A stretch of DNA of 64,000 bases. Origin: Bacillota bacterium (GTDB taxonomy: Bacteria > Bacillota > Clostridia > Monoglobales > Firm-18). The stretch's first letter is position 1; the number at the start of each line of letters is the position of its first letter. A program made the position numbers and the translations under genes. The notes under the pieces are model-generated. The model did no database searches and was not told the origin of the DNA. It saw nothing but the letters and a program-made list of their open reading frames with translations. The DNA lies in NCBI GenBank assembly GCA_023228885.1, contig JALOAJ010000011.1, positions 1 through 64,000 of the forward strand. The letters run 5' to 3'. This document shows, piece by piece, positions 25,903 through 35,593 of this stretch.

Positions 25903-27261
25903 TTGTTTAAAAAAGCATTTCGTCACATAATACGCTTTTACAAAACACAAGCGATTATAGTAACCTTTTTAGTGCTTATAACATTCGGAGCAACTTTGCT
26001 TAATTTACCGGCGGCGTCTCGAAACGGGCAAAGCATTGGTTTTTTAAATGCATTTTTCACCGCAACATCCGCCACTTGCGTTACCGGTCTTATTGTTGTT
26101 GACACATATCAGCATTGGACATTGTTTGGGCAAATTGTGATTCTTGTCCTTATACAAATAGGCGGTCTTGGATTTATGACGGTGGCAACATTATTTTCAC
26201 TTTTTTTAAAAAGGACAATATCGCTAAGCGAACGGCTGCTTATAAGCGAGTCGCTAAATTATGATAACATGAGCGGAATAGTACGGCTTGTAAAGCATAT
26301 AATGGTTGGCACAGCAGTTGTTGAGCTTTTGGGCGCCGCGTTTTTATCAATTCGGCTTGTTCCGCAGTTTGGCTTTAAAACGGGCGTTTACAAATCTGTT
26401 TTTCATTCAATTTCGGCATTTTGCAATGCGGGCTTTGATGTCATGGGCATCAATGCGCCTTTTGTAAGCCTCACCAAGTATGTTTTTGACCCATTGGTTG
26501 TGTTTACAATAAGCGCGCTTATAATAATCGGCGGCATAGGTTTTTTTGTGTGGGAAGATATATACAGCTATAGAAAAAAGTTGCGCCTTCACACTAAAAT
26601 AGCCCTCACAATAACATCTGCTTTGTTGGTTGGCGGCACTATTTGTTTTTACTTTTTGGAGGGGGAAAACCCCGGCACATTTTTGGGCATGACATGGGCT
26701 CAAAAATTTTATGCATCGTTTTTCCAATCAGTTTCGCCTCGAACGGCAGGTTTTAATACTATTGCGCTCAGCAAGCTGACGCCGCCCTCGAAAATTATTA
26801 CAATTTTGCTTATGTTTATCGGCGGCTCACCCGGCTCAACCGCCGGGGGGATAAAAACAGTTACTTTCGGTGTTACCGTTTTAACCGCACTTTCTGTGAC
26901 AAGAGGTTCGCATCGAGTAAATGTCTTTGGCAGAAGTCTTTCAAATTCCGTGATATACCGCTCCTTTACAATTGTAATGATAGCCATGCTTGTGGTGATG
27001 GTTGGTATTGTGGCGCTTTCAATTACGGAAAACGCATCGCTTTCGGATATTGTATTCGAAGTTTTTTCGGCGTTTGGAACGGTGGGGCTTACGCTTGGGT
27101 TGACTCCGCATTTGACAAATGCAGGAAAGGCGATTATAATAGTCATTATGTATTTCGGCAGAGTAGGGGTGCTTACCGTTGCGCTTGGTCTTATGAAGAT
27201 GATGAACAGCGGCGTGGAGGATAAAATAAAGCATCCGGAAGAAAAGATATTGGTTGGTTGA
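25903..27261 (+). CDS. ktrB: KtrB/TrkH-family potassium uptake channel subunit
   Basis: 452 residues from TTG 25903, which has AGAGGGTG upstream; the frame is open to an ATG at 25864, but that falls within the leader structure. About eight membrane segments and four selectivity-filter-like loops are visible: TSATCVTGLIVVDT, HSISAFCNAGFD, QSVSPRTAGFNT and EVFSAFGTVGLTLGL. It forms the K+-translocating membrane dimer that is gated by KtrA. The stretch IGGSPGSTAGGIKT is typical of this family. ktrA follows after 35 bases. In Bacillota both c-di-AMP-binding RNA and protein can restrain such systems. Confidence 0.94.
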   Translation: MFKKAFRHIIRFYKTQAIIVTFLVLITFGATLLNLPAASRNGQSIGFLNAFFTATSATCVTGLIVVDTYQHWTLFGQIVILVLIQIGGLGFMTVATLFSLFLKRTISLSERLLISESLNYDNMSGIVRLVKHIMVGTAVVELLGAAFLSIRLVPQFGFKTGVYKSVFHSISAFCNAGFDVMGINAPFVSLTKYVFDPLVVFTISALIIIGGIGFFVWEDIYSYRKKLRLHTKIALTITSALLVGGTICFYFLEGENPGTFLGMTWAQKFYASFFQSVSPRTAGFNTIALSKLTPPSKIITILLMFIGGSPGSTAGGIKTVTFGVTVLTALSVTRGSHRVNVFGRSLSNSVIYRSFTIVMIAMLVVMVGIVALSITENASLSDIVFEVFSAFGTVGLTLGLTPHLTNAGKAIIIVIMYFGRVGVLTVALGLMKMMNSGVEDKIKHPEEKILVG

Positions 27262-27296
27262 ACCTGTTTACTTAAAAGAAAGGAAATGCTGTAAAA

Positions 27297-27950
27297 ATGA
27301 AAAGTTTTGCTGTTATAGGCGCAGGGCGTTTTGGCAGAGCCGTTGCAACCACGCTATATAATCTTGGTTGCGAGGTGCTTGTTATCGACAAAAATGAGCA
27401 AGTTGTACAAAACATTGCAGATGACGTAACTCATGCCGTTGCGGTTAAAACGCTTGACGAGGCAACATTAAAATCCCTTGGCATACGAAACTTTGATGCC
27501 GCTATTGTTGCAATAGGCGACGAGCTTGAATCAAGCATGCTTGTGTCGCTTATGTTAAAGGAATTGGGCGTTAAATATATAATTTCAAAGGCGCAAGGCG
27601 AATTGCACGCAAAGCTGCTTACCAAAATCGGCATTGATAAGGTTATACTTCCCGAGCGGGATATTGGCGAGCGTGTTGCAAATCAGCTTGTTAACACTAA
27701 TATTATAGATTTTATTGAATTATCGCCGCAATATAGCATTGCCGAGCTTACGCCTCCGCCGCAATGGGTCGGTAAAACGCTGATTAAGCTTGACCTTCGC
27801 GCAAAGCACAAAATAAATGTTATTGCCATTATAAATAAGGGCGGCGTCAACATCAATCCGGATGCCGAATATATAATAAAAAAGGATGACCAGCTTGCGG
27901 TTGTCGGTTGTATAAACACCATCAATTCGCTTGTTAAAGTAAATTTATGA
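27297..27950 (+). CDS. ktrA: KtrA/TrkA-type regulatory subunit of the potassium channel
   Basis: 217 residues. RCK_N domain with the Rossmann motif VIGAGRFGRAVA and an acidic end of strand 2 (VIDKNEQ), about 1-125; RCK_C domain about 135-217 (AELTPPPQWVGKTLIKLDLR). It binds ATP/ADP or NAD(H) and gates KtrB from the cytosol; the RCK_C domain is the known c-di-AMP site in related proteins. Its stop overlaps the next gene by four bases (ATGA). Confidence 0.94.
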   Translation: MKSFAVIGAGRFGRAVATTLYNLGCEVLVIDKNEQVVQNIADDVTHAVAVKTLDEATLKSLGIRNFDAAIVAIGDELESSMLVSLMLKELGVKYIISKAQGELHAKLLTKIGIDKVILPERDIGERVANQLVNTNIIDFIELSPQYSIAELTPPPQWVGKTLIKLDLRAKHKINVIAIINKGGVNINPDAEYIIKKDDQLAVVGCINTINSLVKVNL

Positions 27951-28705
27951 GGTATATTTCGTCTAAAGAAAACAAAATATATAAAGAGGCGAAAAAGCTT
28001 TTAAGCCATTTTGGGCGTGCGAAAAGCGGGCTTTTTTTGGCGGAAGGCAAACGCATAACGGATGACGCCATACAAAGCGGAGCGGTAAATCATATAATAA
28101 TAAGCGAAAGCTACACCGGCGAAATTCCGGACATTTTAACATATCGCTTTCCCGATAAGCTTTTTTCGGATATTTCCGACACCAAAAGCTCTCAGGGCAT
28201 TGTTGCGGTGTGCAGCGCTCAATCAAAGTCGGCAAGCGATATAAGCGGTAACCTGCTTTTGATATGCGACGGAATATCCGACCCGGGCAATTTAGGCACA
28301 ATGATACGAACGGCGGAATGCGCATACTTTGACGGGGTTGTTTTGCTAAAGGGCTGTGTTGATGCGTACAGCCCCAAAACGGTTCGTTCCACTATGGGCA
28401 GTATTTTTCGGATTCCGATATACCGTATAGAAACCTATCAGCTTGATATGCTTGCCGATTACGATATTGCGGCTGCAATGCTTGAAGATGCGAAAAATTT
28501 GTTTGATACGGCATTTCAGGAAAAAACTGCAATAATAATAGGAAATGAGGCGCATGGTCTTTCAGCCGAGGTGGTATCGTTTGCAAACAAACGGATAAAA
28601 ATACCTATGCGCAAAGGCGTATCGTCCCTTAATGCCGGTGTGGCGGCAGGCATTATTTTATACGAGGTTTACCGTCAAATAAAGATGGGGGATGGTTGTG
28701 TGTGA
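27947..28705 (+). CDS. TrmH/SpoU-family RNA 2'-O-methyltransferase
   Basis: 252 residues. N-terminal substrate-binding region (about 1-95; SKENKIYKEAKKLLS, FLAEGKR), then the SPOUT knot: ISDPGNLGTMIRTAE (motif 1), SPKTVRSTMGSIFRIPIY (motif 2), IIIGNEAHGLS and IPMRKGVSSLNAGVAAGI (motif 3). It probably methylates a 23S rRNA or tRNA ribose with AdoMet; the exact nucleotide is unknown. ATGA overlap with ktrA and GTGA overlap with dprA indicate tight translation coupling. Confidence 0.92.
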   Translation: MRYISSKENKIYKEAKKLLSHFGRAKSGLFLAEGKRITDDAIQSGAVNHIIISESYTGEIPDILTYRFPDKLFSDISDTKSSQGIVAVCSAQSKSASDISGNLLLICDGISDPGNLGTMIRTAECAYFDGVVLLKGCVDAYSPKTVRSTMGSIFRIPIYRIETYQLDMLADYDIAAAMLEDAKNLFDTAFQEKTAIIIGNEAHGLSAEVVSFANKRIKIPMRKGVSSLNAGVAAGIILYEVYRQIKMGDGCV

Positions 28706-29814
28706 ATGAGCTTTTGTATCAAATTTGGCTTAGTACGCAAAATAATATATCAACCGTTAAAATTCATCGCTTAAAAAAACATTTTAAAAGTTTTGAGGCG
28801 GTGTATCATGCCGATATGAGCCAGTATTCAAAAGTTGAGGGGATAGGAACCGAGCTTTTAAATAAGGACTTGGATGCCGCACGCGGAATACTTGAAGAAA
28901 GCGACAAAAACAATATACAAATTATCAGCTATTACGGTGATAAATACCCGAATCGGTTAAAACAAATTGACTTCCCGCCGGCGTTGCTGTATGTAAAGGG
29001 CACATTGCCGCCGGTAGATGATGTGCTGACGGTTGCGGTGGTTGGAGCAAGGCGGTCAAGCCTATACGGCAACGCATGCGCCGCTGAAATATCCCGTCAG
29101 CTTGCACATGAAGGGGCGGTTGTTGTAAGCGGTATGGCGCGCGGGATTGACACCGCCGCCCACAAAGGCGCTTTGAAGGCGGACGGCGATACAATTGCGG
29201 TGCTTGGCTGCGGCGTTGATGTTTGTTACCCGCCCGAGAGCAAAGAACTTAAAAGGATTATTGAAAGCCATGGGGCAACCGTTTCGGAATATCCGCCCGG
29301 AACAAAGCCTTTTGCCGCCAATTTTCCGGTGCGTAACCGAATAATAAGCGGTTTATCCGTTGCAACGGTGATGGTTGAAGGCAGGGCTACAAGCGGCTCG
29401 TCAATCACGGCAAGGCTTTCGATAGAACAGGGCAGAGAAACTTTTTGCGTTCCGGGCAGAATAGATAACGAACTGAGCGTTGGTCCGCATCAGCTTATTC
29501 GAGACGGAGCCCGCTTGGTAACGAGCGCGAAGGATATTATTATAGACCTTGCCCGTGATTACCCCGAACTGATGGTTGATGTTATGCTTGGAAATGAAGC
29601 GAAAGGGCGCATAGCGGATAAACAGGCGGAAAAACTGCCTCCCGAACAAAAGTTAATAGTCGGGCTTTTAAAGTATGATTTTCCAACGCATATTGACGAA
29701 ATATGTCACAGCGCGGCAATAGAGCCGGCAGTTGCAAACCAATCGCTGTTAATGCTTGAAATTAACGGTTTTGTAACTTCACTTCCCGGGAATCAATACA
29801 TATTGCGCAAATAA
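28702..29814 (+). CDS. dprA: DNA processing protein DprA (Smf)
   Basis: 370 residues. N-terminal SAM-like helices (1-80) with the EGIGTELLNKD hairpin; Rossmann-like core with VAVVGARRSSLYG, VVSGMARGIDTAAHKGAL, TIAVLGCGVDVCYPPE, FPVRNRIISGLS and EGRATSGSSITARL; a C-terminal winged-helix-like domain (about 305-370). DprA loads RecA on single-stranded DNA in transformation and is also kept in non-competent bacteria. GTG start overlapping the preceding stop as GTGA. The order dprA-topA-trmFO is the conserved Bacillota arrangement. Confidence 0.95.
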   Translation: MNELLYQIWLSTQNNISTVKIHRLKKHFKSFEAVYHADMSQYSKVEGIGTELLNKDLDAARGILEESDKNNIQIISYYGDKYPNRLKQIDFPPALLYVKGTLPPVDDVLTVAVVGARRSSLYGNACAAEISRQLAHEGAVVVSGMARGIDTAAHKGALKADGDTIAVLGCGVDVCYPPESKELKRIIESHGATVSEYPPGTKPFAANFPVRNRIISGLSVATVMVEGRATSGSSITARLSIEQGRETFCVPGRIDNELSVGPHQLIRDGARLVTSAKDIIIDLARDYPELMVDVMLGNEAKGRIADKQAEKLPPEQKLIVGLLKYDFPTHIDEICHSAAIEPAVANQSLLMLEINGFVTSLPGNQYILRK

Positions 29815-29829
29815 CAAGGAGGAATGGCA

Positions 29830-31911
29830 TTGGCAGATAATCTGGTAATTGTAGAATCGCCTACAAAGGCAAAAACAATAAAAAAATATTTAGGTAAAAA
29901 TTATTCTGTTGTGGCATCAATGGGGCATTTGCGGGATTTGCCCAAAAGCAGCTTGGGGGTTGATACAGAGAAGGATTTTGAGCCTAAATACATTACCATA
30001 AGAGGCAAAGGCGAGCTTATGGCAAAGCTCAGAAAAGAAGCTAAAAAAGCAAAACGAATTTATCTTGCGACCGACCCCGACCGTGAAGGCGAGGCAATTT
30101 CATGGCATTTGACGCAAGCGCTTGGCATTGGCGAAGGCGACGCAAAAAGGATTAAGTTTAACGAAATAACCAAAACAGCGGTGAAAAACGCAATAAAAAA
30201 CCCCGACAAAATAAATTATAATTTAGTGGACGCACAGCAGGCAAGAAGAATTCTTGATAGAATAGTGGGTTATAAAATAAGCCCCTTGCTTTGGAAAAAG
30301 GTAAAAAAAGGGCTTAGCGCCGGCAGGGTTCAATCGGTTGCTACCCGCTTGATTGTTGACCGAGAACGGGAAATAGAGCAGTTTATACCAAAGGAGTACT
30401 GGTCAATTAACGCAATGCTTAATCGTAAAGATGAAAGTAAACCTTTTATCGCCCGCTTTTTTGGCGATGAAAAGGGTAAAATAGAGCTTGAAAGCGAAAC
30501 CGAAACAAAAAATGTTTTAAGCCGACTAAAAGGTGCGGAATATAAAGTTAAAACAGTTAAAAAGGGACAAAGAACCAAAAACCCCTCCCCGCCTTTTATT
30601 ACAAGCACGCTTCAACAGGAGGCATCGCGAAAGCTTAATTTTTCCGCAATAAAAACAATGCAAGCTGCGCAAAAGCTGTATGAAGGCGTTGACATACAAG
30701 GCAAAGGAACTATCGGGCTTATAACATATATGAGAACCGATTCGCTGAACATATCAATCGAAGCGCAAAACGAGGTGCGCTCGTATATCAAGCAGACATA
30801 CGGCGATGAATACCTGCCCGGCTCGCCAAGGTTTTATAAAAATAAAAGACGGTCGCAGGATGCTCACGAGGCGATACGCCCCACCGATGTAAGCCTTTCC
30901 CCGGATAAGGTTAAGAGCATGCTTGAGCCGGAGCTTTTTAAAATTTATCGGATTATATGGGAACGGTTTGTTGCAAGCCAAATGAACAATGCCGTTTTTG
31001 ATACAATAAGCAGCGACATTGCGGCAGGCGGATATATCTTTAAAGCAAGCGGCTCTGTGCTGAAGTTTGACGGCTTTATGAAGCTTTATATAGAGGGCAG
31101 CGACACAAAAGAAGAAGAAGAGGGTCAAATCCCTCTGCTTTTGAAAAATGAAGTGTTAAGCTTAAAAGAACTGATTGAAAAACAACACTTTACCATACCG
31201 CCGCCCCGTTATACAGAGGCATCCCTTATAAAGGCGCTGGAGGAGGACGGTATTGGCAGACCAAGCACATACGCTCCGATTATTACCACCATTTTATCAC
31301 GGGGGTATGTGCGGCGTGAAGCAAGAACATTGCACCCCACAGAGCTTGGGACAATAGTTACCGACCTTATGATAGAGCACTTTAATGAAATTGTAAATGT
31401 AGAATTTACCGCCAACATGGAACAGCAGTTTGACGAAATCGAAGATGGTGACATGGATTGGGTAAGCGTTATACGCAAATTTTACACTCCTTTTGAGGAC
31501 AGCCTAAAAAAGGCGGAGGATTTAATCGGCGAAATTGAAATTGCGGATGAAGTGTCGGATGTTCAATGCGAAAAATGCGGTCGCATGATGGTATATAAAA
31601 TGGGTCGTTATGGCAAATTCCTTGCATGCCCCGGCTTTCCCGAATGTCGTAACGCAAAGCCGATAGTAAAGGAATTGGGCGTTTTATGCCCCGAATGCGG
31701 AGGTAAAATTCTGGTTAAAAAAAGCAAGAGGGGAAGGAAATATTACGGGTGTGAGCATAACCCAAAATGCGAATTTATGGTATGGGATATGCCAATAAAC
31801 AATAAATGCCCGCGGTGCGGCAAAATAATGCTTAAAAAAATCACCGGCGGGAAAGAAAAAATATATTGTATCGATAACAAGCAATGCGGTTATGTGCAAC
31901 CGGAACAATAA
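29830..31911 (+). CDS. topA: DNA topoisomerase I
   Basis: 693 residues. Toprim domain (LVIVESPTKAKTIKKYLG, then TDPDREGEAISWHL), the active-site tyrosine in TYMRTDS (about 300), and GIGRPSTYAPI. The C-terminus has three zinc-ribbon modules with CXXC pairs (CEKCGR, CPECGGK, CPRCGK). It relaxes negative supercoils behind RNA polymerase. TTG at 29830 with AGGAGG 7 bases upstream gives the standard N-terminus MADNLVIVES; the in-frame ATG at 29824 abuts the ribosome site. Confidence 0.97.
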   Translation: MADNLVIVESPTKAKTIKKYLGKNYSVVASMGHLRDLPKSSLGVDTEKDFEPKYITIRGKGELMAKLRKEAKKAKRIYLATDPDREGEAISWHLTQALGIGEGDAKRIKFNEITKTAVKNAIKNPDKINYNLVDAQQARRILDRIVGYKISPLLWKKVKKGLSAGRVQSVATRLIVDREREIEQFIPKEYWSINAMLNRKDESKPFIARFFGDEKGKIELESETETKNVLSRLKGAEYKVKTVKKGQRTKNPSPPFITSTLQQEASRKLNFSAIKTMQAAQKLYEGVDIQGKGTIGLITYMRTDSLNISIEAQNEVRSYIKQTYGDEYLPGSPRFYKNKRRSQDAHEAIRPTDVSLSPDKVKSMLEPELFKIYRIIWERFVASQMNNAVFDTISSDIAAGGYIFKASGSVLKFDGFMKLYIEGSDTKEEEEGQIPLLLKNEVLSLKELIEKQHFTIPPPRYTEASLIKALEEDGIGRPSTYAPIITTILSRGYVRREARTLHPTELGTIVTDLMIEHFNEIVNVEFTANMEQQFDEIEDGDMDWVSVIRKFYTPFEDSLKKAEDLIGEIEIADEVSDVQCEKCGRMMVYKMGRYGKFLACPGFPECRNAKPIVKELGVLCPECGGKILVKKSKRGRKYYGCEHNPKCEFMVWDMPINNKCPRCGKIMLKKITGGKEKIYCIDNKQCGYVQPEQ

Positions 31912-31941
31912 ATTTGTTTGAATAATAAGGAGTGAGTGCCT

Positions 31942-33222
31942 TTGATAACAATAATCGGGGGCGGGCTTGCAGGGTGTGAGGCGGCATGGCAGGCGGCAAA
32001 CAGGGGCGTTTCGGTAACGCTTTATGACATGAAACCGAACAAAAAAACCCCCGCCCACACAAACGATAATTTAGGAGAGTTGGTTTGCAGCAATTCGATG
32101 CGCTCAGACAGCCTATCAAATGCCGTTGGGCTTTTGAAAGAGGAAATGCGATGCCTAAACTCTTTGATTATACAATGCGCCGATGCAACAAAAATTCCGG
32201 CAGGCGGCACCCTTGCCGTTGACCGAGAGGGCTTTGCGGCGGCGATAACGGAAAAAATCAAAAGCCATCCGAATATAAAGCTAATTTTGTCTGACGAGAT
32301 AGCCGAAATTCCAAGCGGCATAGTGATTATTGCAACCGGTCCGCTGACATCAGATGTTTTACTACATTCGGTCAGGCAGCTTACCGGGGAAAAGGATTTA
32401 TTTTTTTTCGATGCGGCGGCGCCCATCGTAACATATGAAAGCATAAATATGCAAAAAGCGTACAAGGCGTCACGCTACGGCAAGGGCGGCGATGACTACA
32501 TCAACTGCCCCATGGATGAACAACAGTATAATCAATTTTGGAACAGCCTTATAAATGCGCAAACAGCGCCGATAAAGGATTTTGAGCAAAATGTATTTGA
32601 AGGGTGCATGCCTGTTGAGGTTTTGGCAAAACGGGGCGAAAAAGCGTTGCTTTTTGGTCCGCTAAAGCCTGTTGGGTTGCGTTGTCCGAATGGGGATATG
32701 CCGCATGCGGTGGTTCAGCTTCGGCAAGATAATTCCGATGCCACCCTTTATAATATGGTAGGTTTTCAAACGCATCTAAAGTTTGGCGAGCAAAAACGGG
32801 TGTTCAGCATGATACCCGGGCTTGAAAATGTTGAAATTGTGCGCTATGGGGTTATGCATAAAAATATTTTTATAAACTCGCCGTCTTTGCTTTTGCCTAC
32901 ATACCGTTTTAGAAATGACGAAAGAATATTTTTCGCAGGGCAGATTACAGGTGTGGAGGGATATGCGGAAAGCGCATCAAGCGGTCTTGTTGCGGGCATT
33001 AATGCCGCACATGCAGCCTTGGGTCGCGAAGATGTTGTTTTTGATATAAAAACGGCGATTGGCGCGCTTGCCGACTATATCAGCGCCGCAAAAACCGAAA
33101 ATTTTCAGCCGATGAATATAAATTTTGGTCTTTTGCCGCCGCTTGATGTTAAAATAAAGCAGAAACAGCAACGAAACGAGGCAATTTCACAGCGTTCTCT
33201 TAATATTTTAAAAAAAGCATAA
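31942..33222 (+). CDS. trmFO: Methylene-THF:tRNA (uracil-54-C5)-methyltransferase
   Basis: 426 residues. FAD-binding ITIIGGGLAGCEAAWQAANRG at the N-terminus, NLGELVCSNSMRSD with the conserved cysteine, the GGDDYINCPMDEQQYNQFW block and ITGVEGYAESASSGL near the C-terminus. It makes ribothymidine-54 in tRNA using methylene-THF and reduced FAD. TTG start 9 bases after AAGGAGTG; a GTG six bases earlier is possible. It closes the trmH-like/dprA/topA/trmFO string before the S10 operon promoter. Confidence 0.96.
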   Translation: MITIIGGGLAGCEAAWQAANRGVSVTLYDMKPNKKTPAHTNDNLGELVCSNSMRSDSLSNAVGLLKEEMRCLNSLIIQCADATKIPAGGTLAVDREGFAAAITEKIKSHPNIKLILSDEIAEIPSGIVIIATGPLTSDVLLHSVRQLTGEKDLFFFDAAAPIVTYESINMQKAYKASRYGKGGDDYINCPMDEQQYNQFWNSLINAQTAPIKDFEQNVFEGCMPVEVLAKRGEKALLFGPLKPVGLRCPNGDMPHAVVQLRQDNSDATLYNMVGFQTHLKFGEQKRVFSMIPGLENVEIVRYGVMHKNIFINSPSLLLPTYRFRNDERIFFAGQITGVEGYAESASSGLVAGINAAHAALGREDVVFDIKTAIGALADYISAAKTENFQPMNINFGLLPPLDVKIKQKQQRNEAISQRSLNILKKA

Positions 33223-33239
33223 CTTTTTTTAAAAAAAGC

Positions 33240-33268
33240 TTGCATTGTATCTTGTTATATTGTATAAT
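33240..33268 (+). promoter_or_regulatory. Promoter of the S10-spc-alpha operon
   Basis: TTGCAT (33240-33245), 17-base spacer, TATAAT (33263-33268). Confidence 0.8.
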
Positions 33269-33274
33269 GTTCAA

Positions 33275-33505
33275 GCGTAACATGACAGACGATGATTCGG
33301 GAGGTTGCTGCCGTTTGAGGCGGGTCATTTCCGAGGAGATTGTCCAGTTTATAAAACCGGGCGCCGGTTACGCAACTGCACAGTAAAATATTATTTTTAT
33401 CAAATAATTTTTTTCGGTAGTTTAATGCCCAGTAATCCGAGCTTTCGGAGACTGGGTTTATATTATAAAATATTTGATATGCCCGGGTTAGTGTAATCTT
33501 TTAGA
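33275..33505 (+). ncRNA. Structured leader of the S10 operon
   Basis: About 240 non-coding bases. GTTGC (33304-33308) can pair with GCAAC (33372-33376) enclosing AACCGG/CCGGTT (33355-33369). Next, ATTATTT/AAATAAT (33390-33408) is followed by six T. Then CCCAGT...ACTGGG encloses CCGA/TCGG (33428-33457). The shape suits an autoregulatory ribosomal-protein leader, but I recognise no named family. Confidence 0.5.
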
Positions 33506-33517
33506 GGAGGAATTACC

Positions 33518-33832
33518 ATGTCTGCAGTAAAAGAAAAAATAAGAATAAGATTAAAGGCATACGACCATGTGTTGCTTGACCAATCTGCCGAAAAAATTGT
33601 TGAAACGGCAAAAAGAACGGGTGCAAGCGTGTCCGGTCCGATACCGTTGCCGACCGAAAAGGAGATTATAACAATTTTACGGGCGGTTCATAAATACAAA
33701 GACAGTAGAGAACAATTCGAGCAAAGGACGCACAAGCGTCTTATAGACATTTTATCGCCGTCGCAAAAAACGGTGGAAACGCTTATGAGGTTGGATTTAC
33801 CTGCCGGAGTCGATATAGAAATTAAATTGTGA
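33518..33832 (+). CDS. rpsJ: 30S ribosomal protein S10
   Basis: 104 residues. [19 protein letters not shown] and [16 protein letters not shown] mark S10/NusE, a 30S head protein that also joins NusB in antitermination and NusG in coupling. First gene of the operon, with GAGGAGG upstream. After its stop a hairpin CAGCCC/GGGCTG (33843-33860) lies in the 147-base gap before rplC. Confidence 0.98.
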   Translation: MSAVKEKIRIRLKAYDHVLLDQSAEKIVETAKRTGASVSGPIPLPTEKEIITILRAVHKYKDSREQFEQRTHKRLIDILSPSQKTVETLMRLDLPAGVDIEIKL

Positions 33833-33842
33833 TAAAAAAGTG

Positions 33843-33860
33843 CAGCCCCAGCATGGGCTG
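33843..33860 (+). other. Hairpin between rpsJ and rplC
   Basis: CAGCCC and GGGCTG with a six-base loop. TGATTTTGTG follows, which is too poor in T for a strong terminator, so an RNA-stability or partial attenuator role is possible. Confidence 0.4.
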
Positions 33861-33979
33861 TGATTTTGTGCGTTATGGCATAAAAGAAATTACAATAAAT
33901 GATTTCTCAGATTCCTGCCGGTGTATAACGAAGCTTTTTAGCTTCCAAGTATATAACGAAACGGAAAGGAAGACAATTT

Positions 33980-34636
33980 ATGCAAAAAGCAATTTTGGCA
34001 AGGAAACTCGGAATGACGCAAATTTTTGATGAAACGGGCAGGCTTATTCCGGTTACGGTGGTTGAGGCGGGCCCCAACACCGTTGTACAAAAGAAAACTG
34101 TTGAAAATGACGGTTACAACGCTGTTCAAGTGGGGTTTATCGACATTAAAGAAAACAGAGCGAACAAACCACGAAAAGGGCATTTTTCAAAAGCGGGGGT
34201 ATCCCCAAAACGATATCTCAAAGAATTTCGCCTTGAAAATATTGATGGGCTGAGCGTTGGAGACGAAATAAAAGCAGACCTGTTCGATGCAGGCGAAAAG
34301 GTTGACGTTTCGGGTGTTTCAAAGGGCAAGGGTTTTGCCGGAACAATCAAAAGATGGGGAACGCACAGAGGTCCCATGACGCATGGCTCGGGCTATCACA
34401 GAGGCCCAGGAGCAATGAGCGGCTGCTCAAGCCCCGGTAAGGTTATGAAGGGCAAAAGGCTGCCGGGCAGAATGGGAGCCGAAAGGGTAACTGTTCAAAA
34501 TGTTACTGTTGTTAAGGTTGACCCGGAAAAAAGCATAATGCTTATAAAGGGCGGTTTGCCCGGTCCGAAAAACGGTTTGCTGATTGTGAAAAACCCGGTT
34601 AAGGGCGGCAGGCAGTCGAAAGGGAGGAACATTTAA
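33980..34636 (+). CDS. rplC: 50S ribosomal protein L3
   Basis: 218 residues. Start [16 protein letters not shown] and the extended-loop signature [19 protein letters not shown]; GSIGxxxxPGxVxKGKxMxGxxG-like motif reads [19 protein letters not shown]3 nucleates 50S assembly near the peptidyl transferase centre. Its last base is the first base of rplD's ATG. Confidence 0.98.
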   Translation: MQKAILARKLGMTQIFDETGRLIPVTVVEAGPNTVVQKKTVENDGYNAVQVGFIDIKENRANKPRKGHFSKAGVSPKRYLKEFRLENIDGLSVGDEIKADLFDAGEKVDVSGVSKGKGFAGTIKRWGTHRGPMTHGSGYHRGPGAMSGCSSPGKVMKGKRLPGRMGAERVTVQNVTVVKVDPEKSIMLIKGGLPGPKNGLLIVKNPVKGGRQSKGRNI

Positions 34637-35256
34637 TGCCAAAAACAACTTTATATAATATACAGGCGGAAAAGGTTGGAGAGATTGAACTGAGCGACAG
34701 CTTATTTGGCAGCGAGGTAAATGTTGCGGTAATGCACGCCATGGTAAAAAATCATCTTGCCAACTGCCGTCAAGGCACACAAAGCACCAAAACAAGAACC
34801 GAAGTGCGAGGCGGCGGCAGAAAGCCGTGGCGTCAAAAGGGTACAGGGCGTGCGCGCCAAGGGAGCATACGCGCTCCGCAATGGACGGGCGGCGGTGTTG
34901 CCCTCGGTCCTAAGCCAAGGAGTTATCGGTTTGATGTTAATAAAAAAATGCGCATAGTTGCGCTAAAATCGGCTCTTTCGGCAAAAGTTTTATCAAACGA
35001 CATTATAGTGCTGGAAAATTTCGATATCGACACCCACAAAACAAAGGAAATTGCAAAAATTCTTTCCGGTTTTGATGTTGATAACGCTCTTATTGTTACT
35101 GCCGATAAAAATGAAAATGTTATAAAAGGGGCAAAAAACATACCATACATTAAAACAACTCTTGCATCAAACATAAATGTTTACGATATATTAAAACATT
35201 CCAAATTTATTGTTACAAAAGATGCCGTTGCAGAAATTGAGGAGGTGTATGCGTAA
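34636..35256 (+). CDS. rplD: 50S ribosomal protein L4
   Basis: 206 residues. The exit-tunnel loop is clear: [20 protein letters not shown] then [18 protein letters not shown]4 lines the peptide tunnel and in some bacteria represses the S10 operon. It overlaps rplC and rplW by one base each. Confidence 0.98.
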   Translation: MPKTTLYNIQAEKVGEIELSDSLFGSEVNVAVMHAMVKNHLANCRQGTQSTKTRTEVRGGGRKPWRQKGTGRARQGSIRAPQWTGGGVALGPKPRSYRFDVNKKMRIVALKSALSAKVLSNDIIVLENFDIDTHKTKEIAKILSGFDVDNALIVTADKNENVIKGAKNIPYIKTTLASNINVYDILKHSKFIVTKDAVAEIEEVYA

Positions 35257-35552
35257 TGGAACGAACCGCTTATGATATTGTTAAAAGACCAATCATTACT
35301 GAAAAATCAATGTCGCAAACAGCAGAAAAAAAATACACCTTTGAAGTTGCAAAAGATGTCAATAAAATTGAAATAAAAAAAGCAGTTGAACAGGTTTTTG
35401 ATGTTAAGGTAAAAAAGGTCAACACAATGAATGTAATCGGAAAGGTAAAAAGACAGGGCGTGCATGTAGGCAAGCGCCCCGATTGGAAAAAGGCTGTCGT
35501 AACATTGACGGATGACAGTAAAGCCATTGAGTTTTTCGAGGGCATGCAATAG
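35256..35552 (+). CDS. rplW: 50S ribosomal protein L23
   Basis: 98 residues. [13 protein letters not shown], then [20 protein letters not shown], the L23 fold that sits at the tunnel exit and docks trigger factor and SRP. Coupled by a one-base overlap to rplD. Confidence 0.98.
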   Translation: MERTAYDIVKRPIITEKSMSQTAEKKYTFEVAKDVNKIEIKKAVEQVFDVKVKKVNTMNVIGKVKRQGVHVGKRPDWKKAVVTLTDDSKAIEFFEGMQ

Positions 35553-35593
35553 GTGCGACTCGAACAGCCTAAAACATAAAAGGAGTGAAATCA

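Noticed and set aside
28702..31911. Competence island (dprA, topA)
   Set aside because: dprA-topA-trmFO is the ordinary conserved order in Bacillota and no other competence gene is present.
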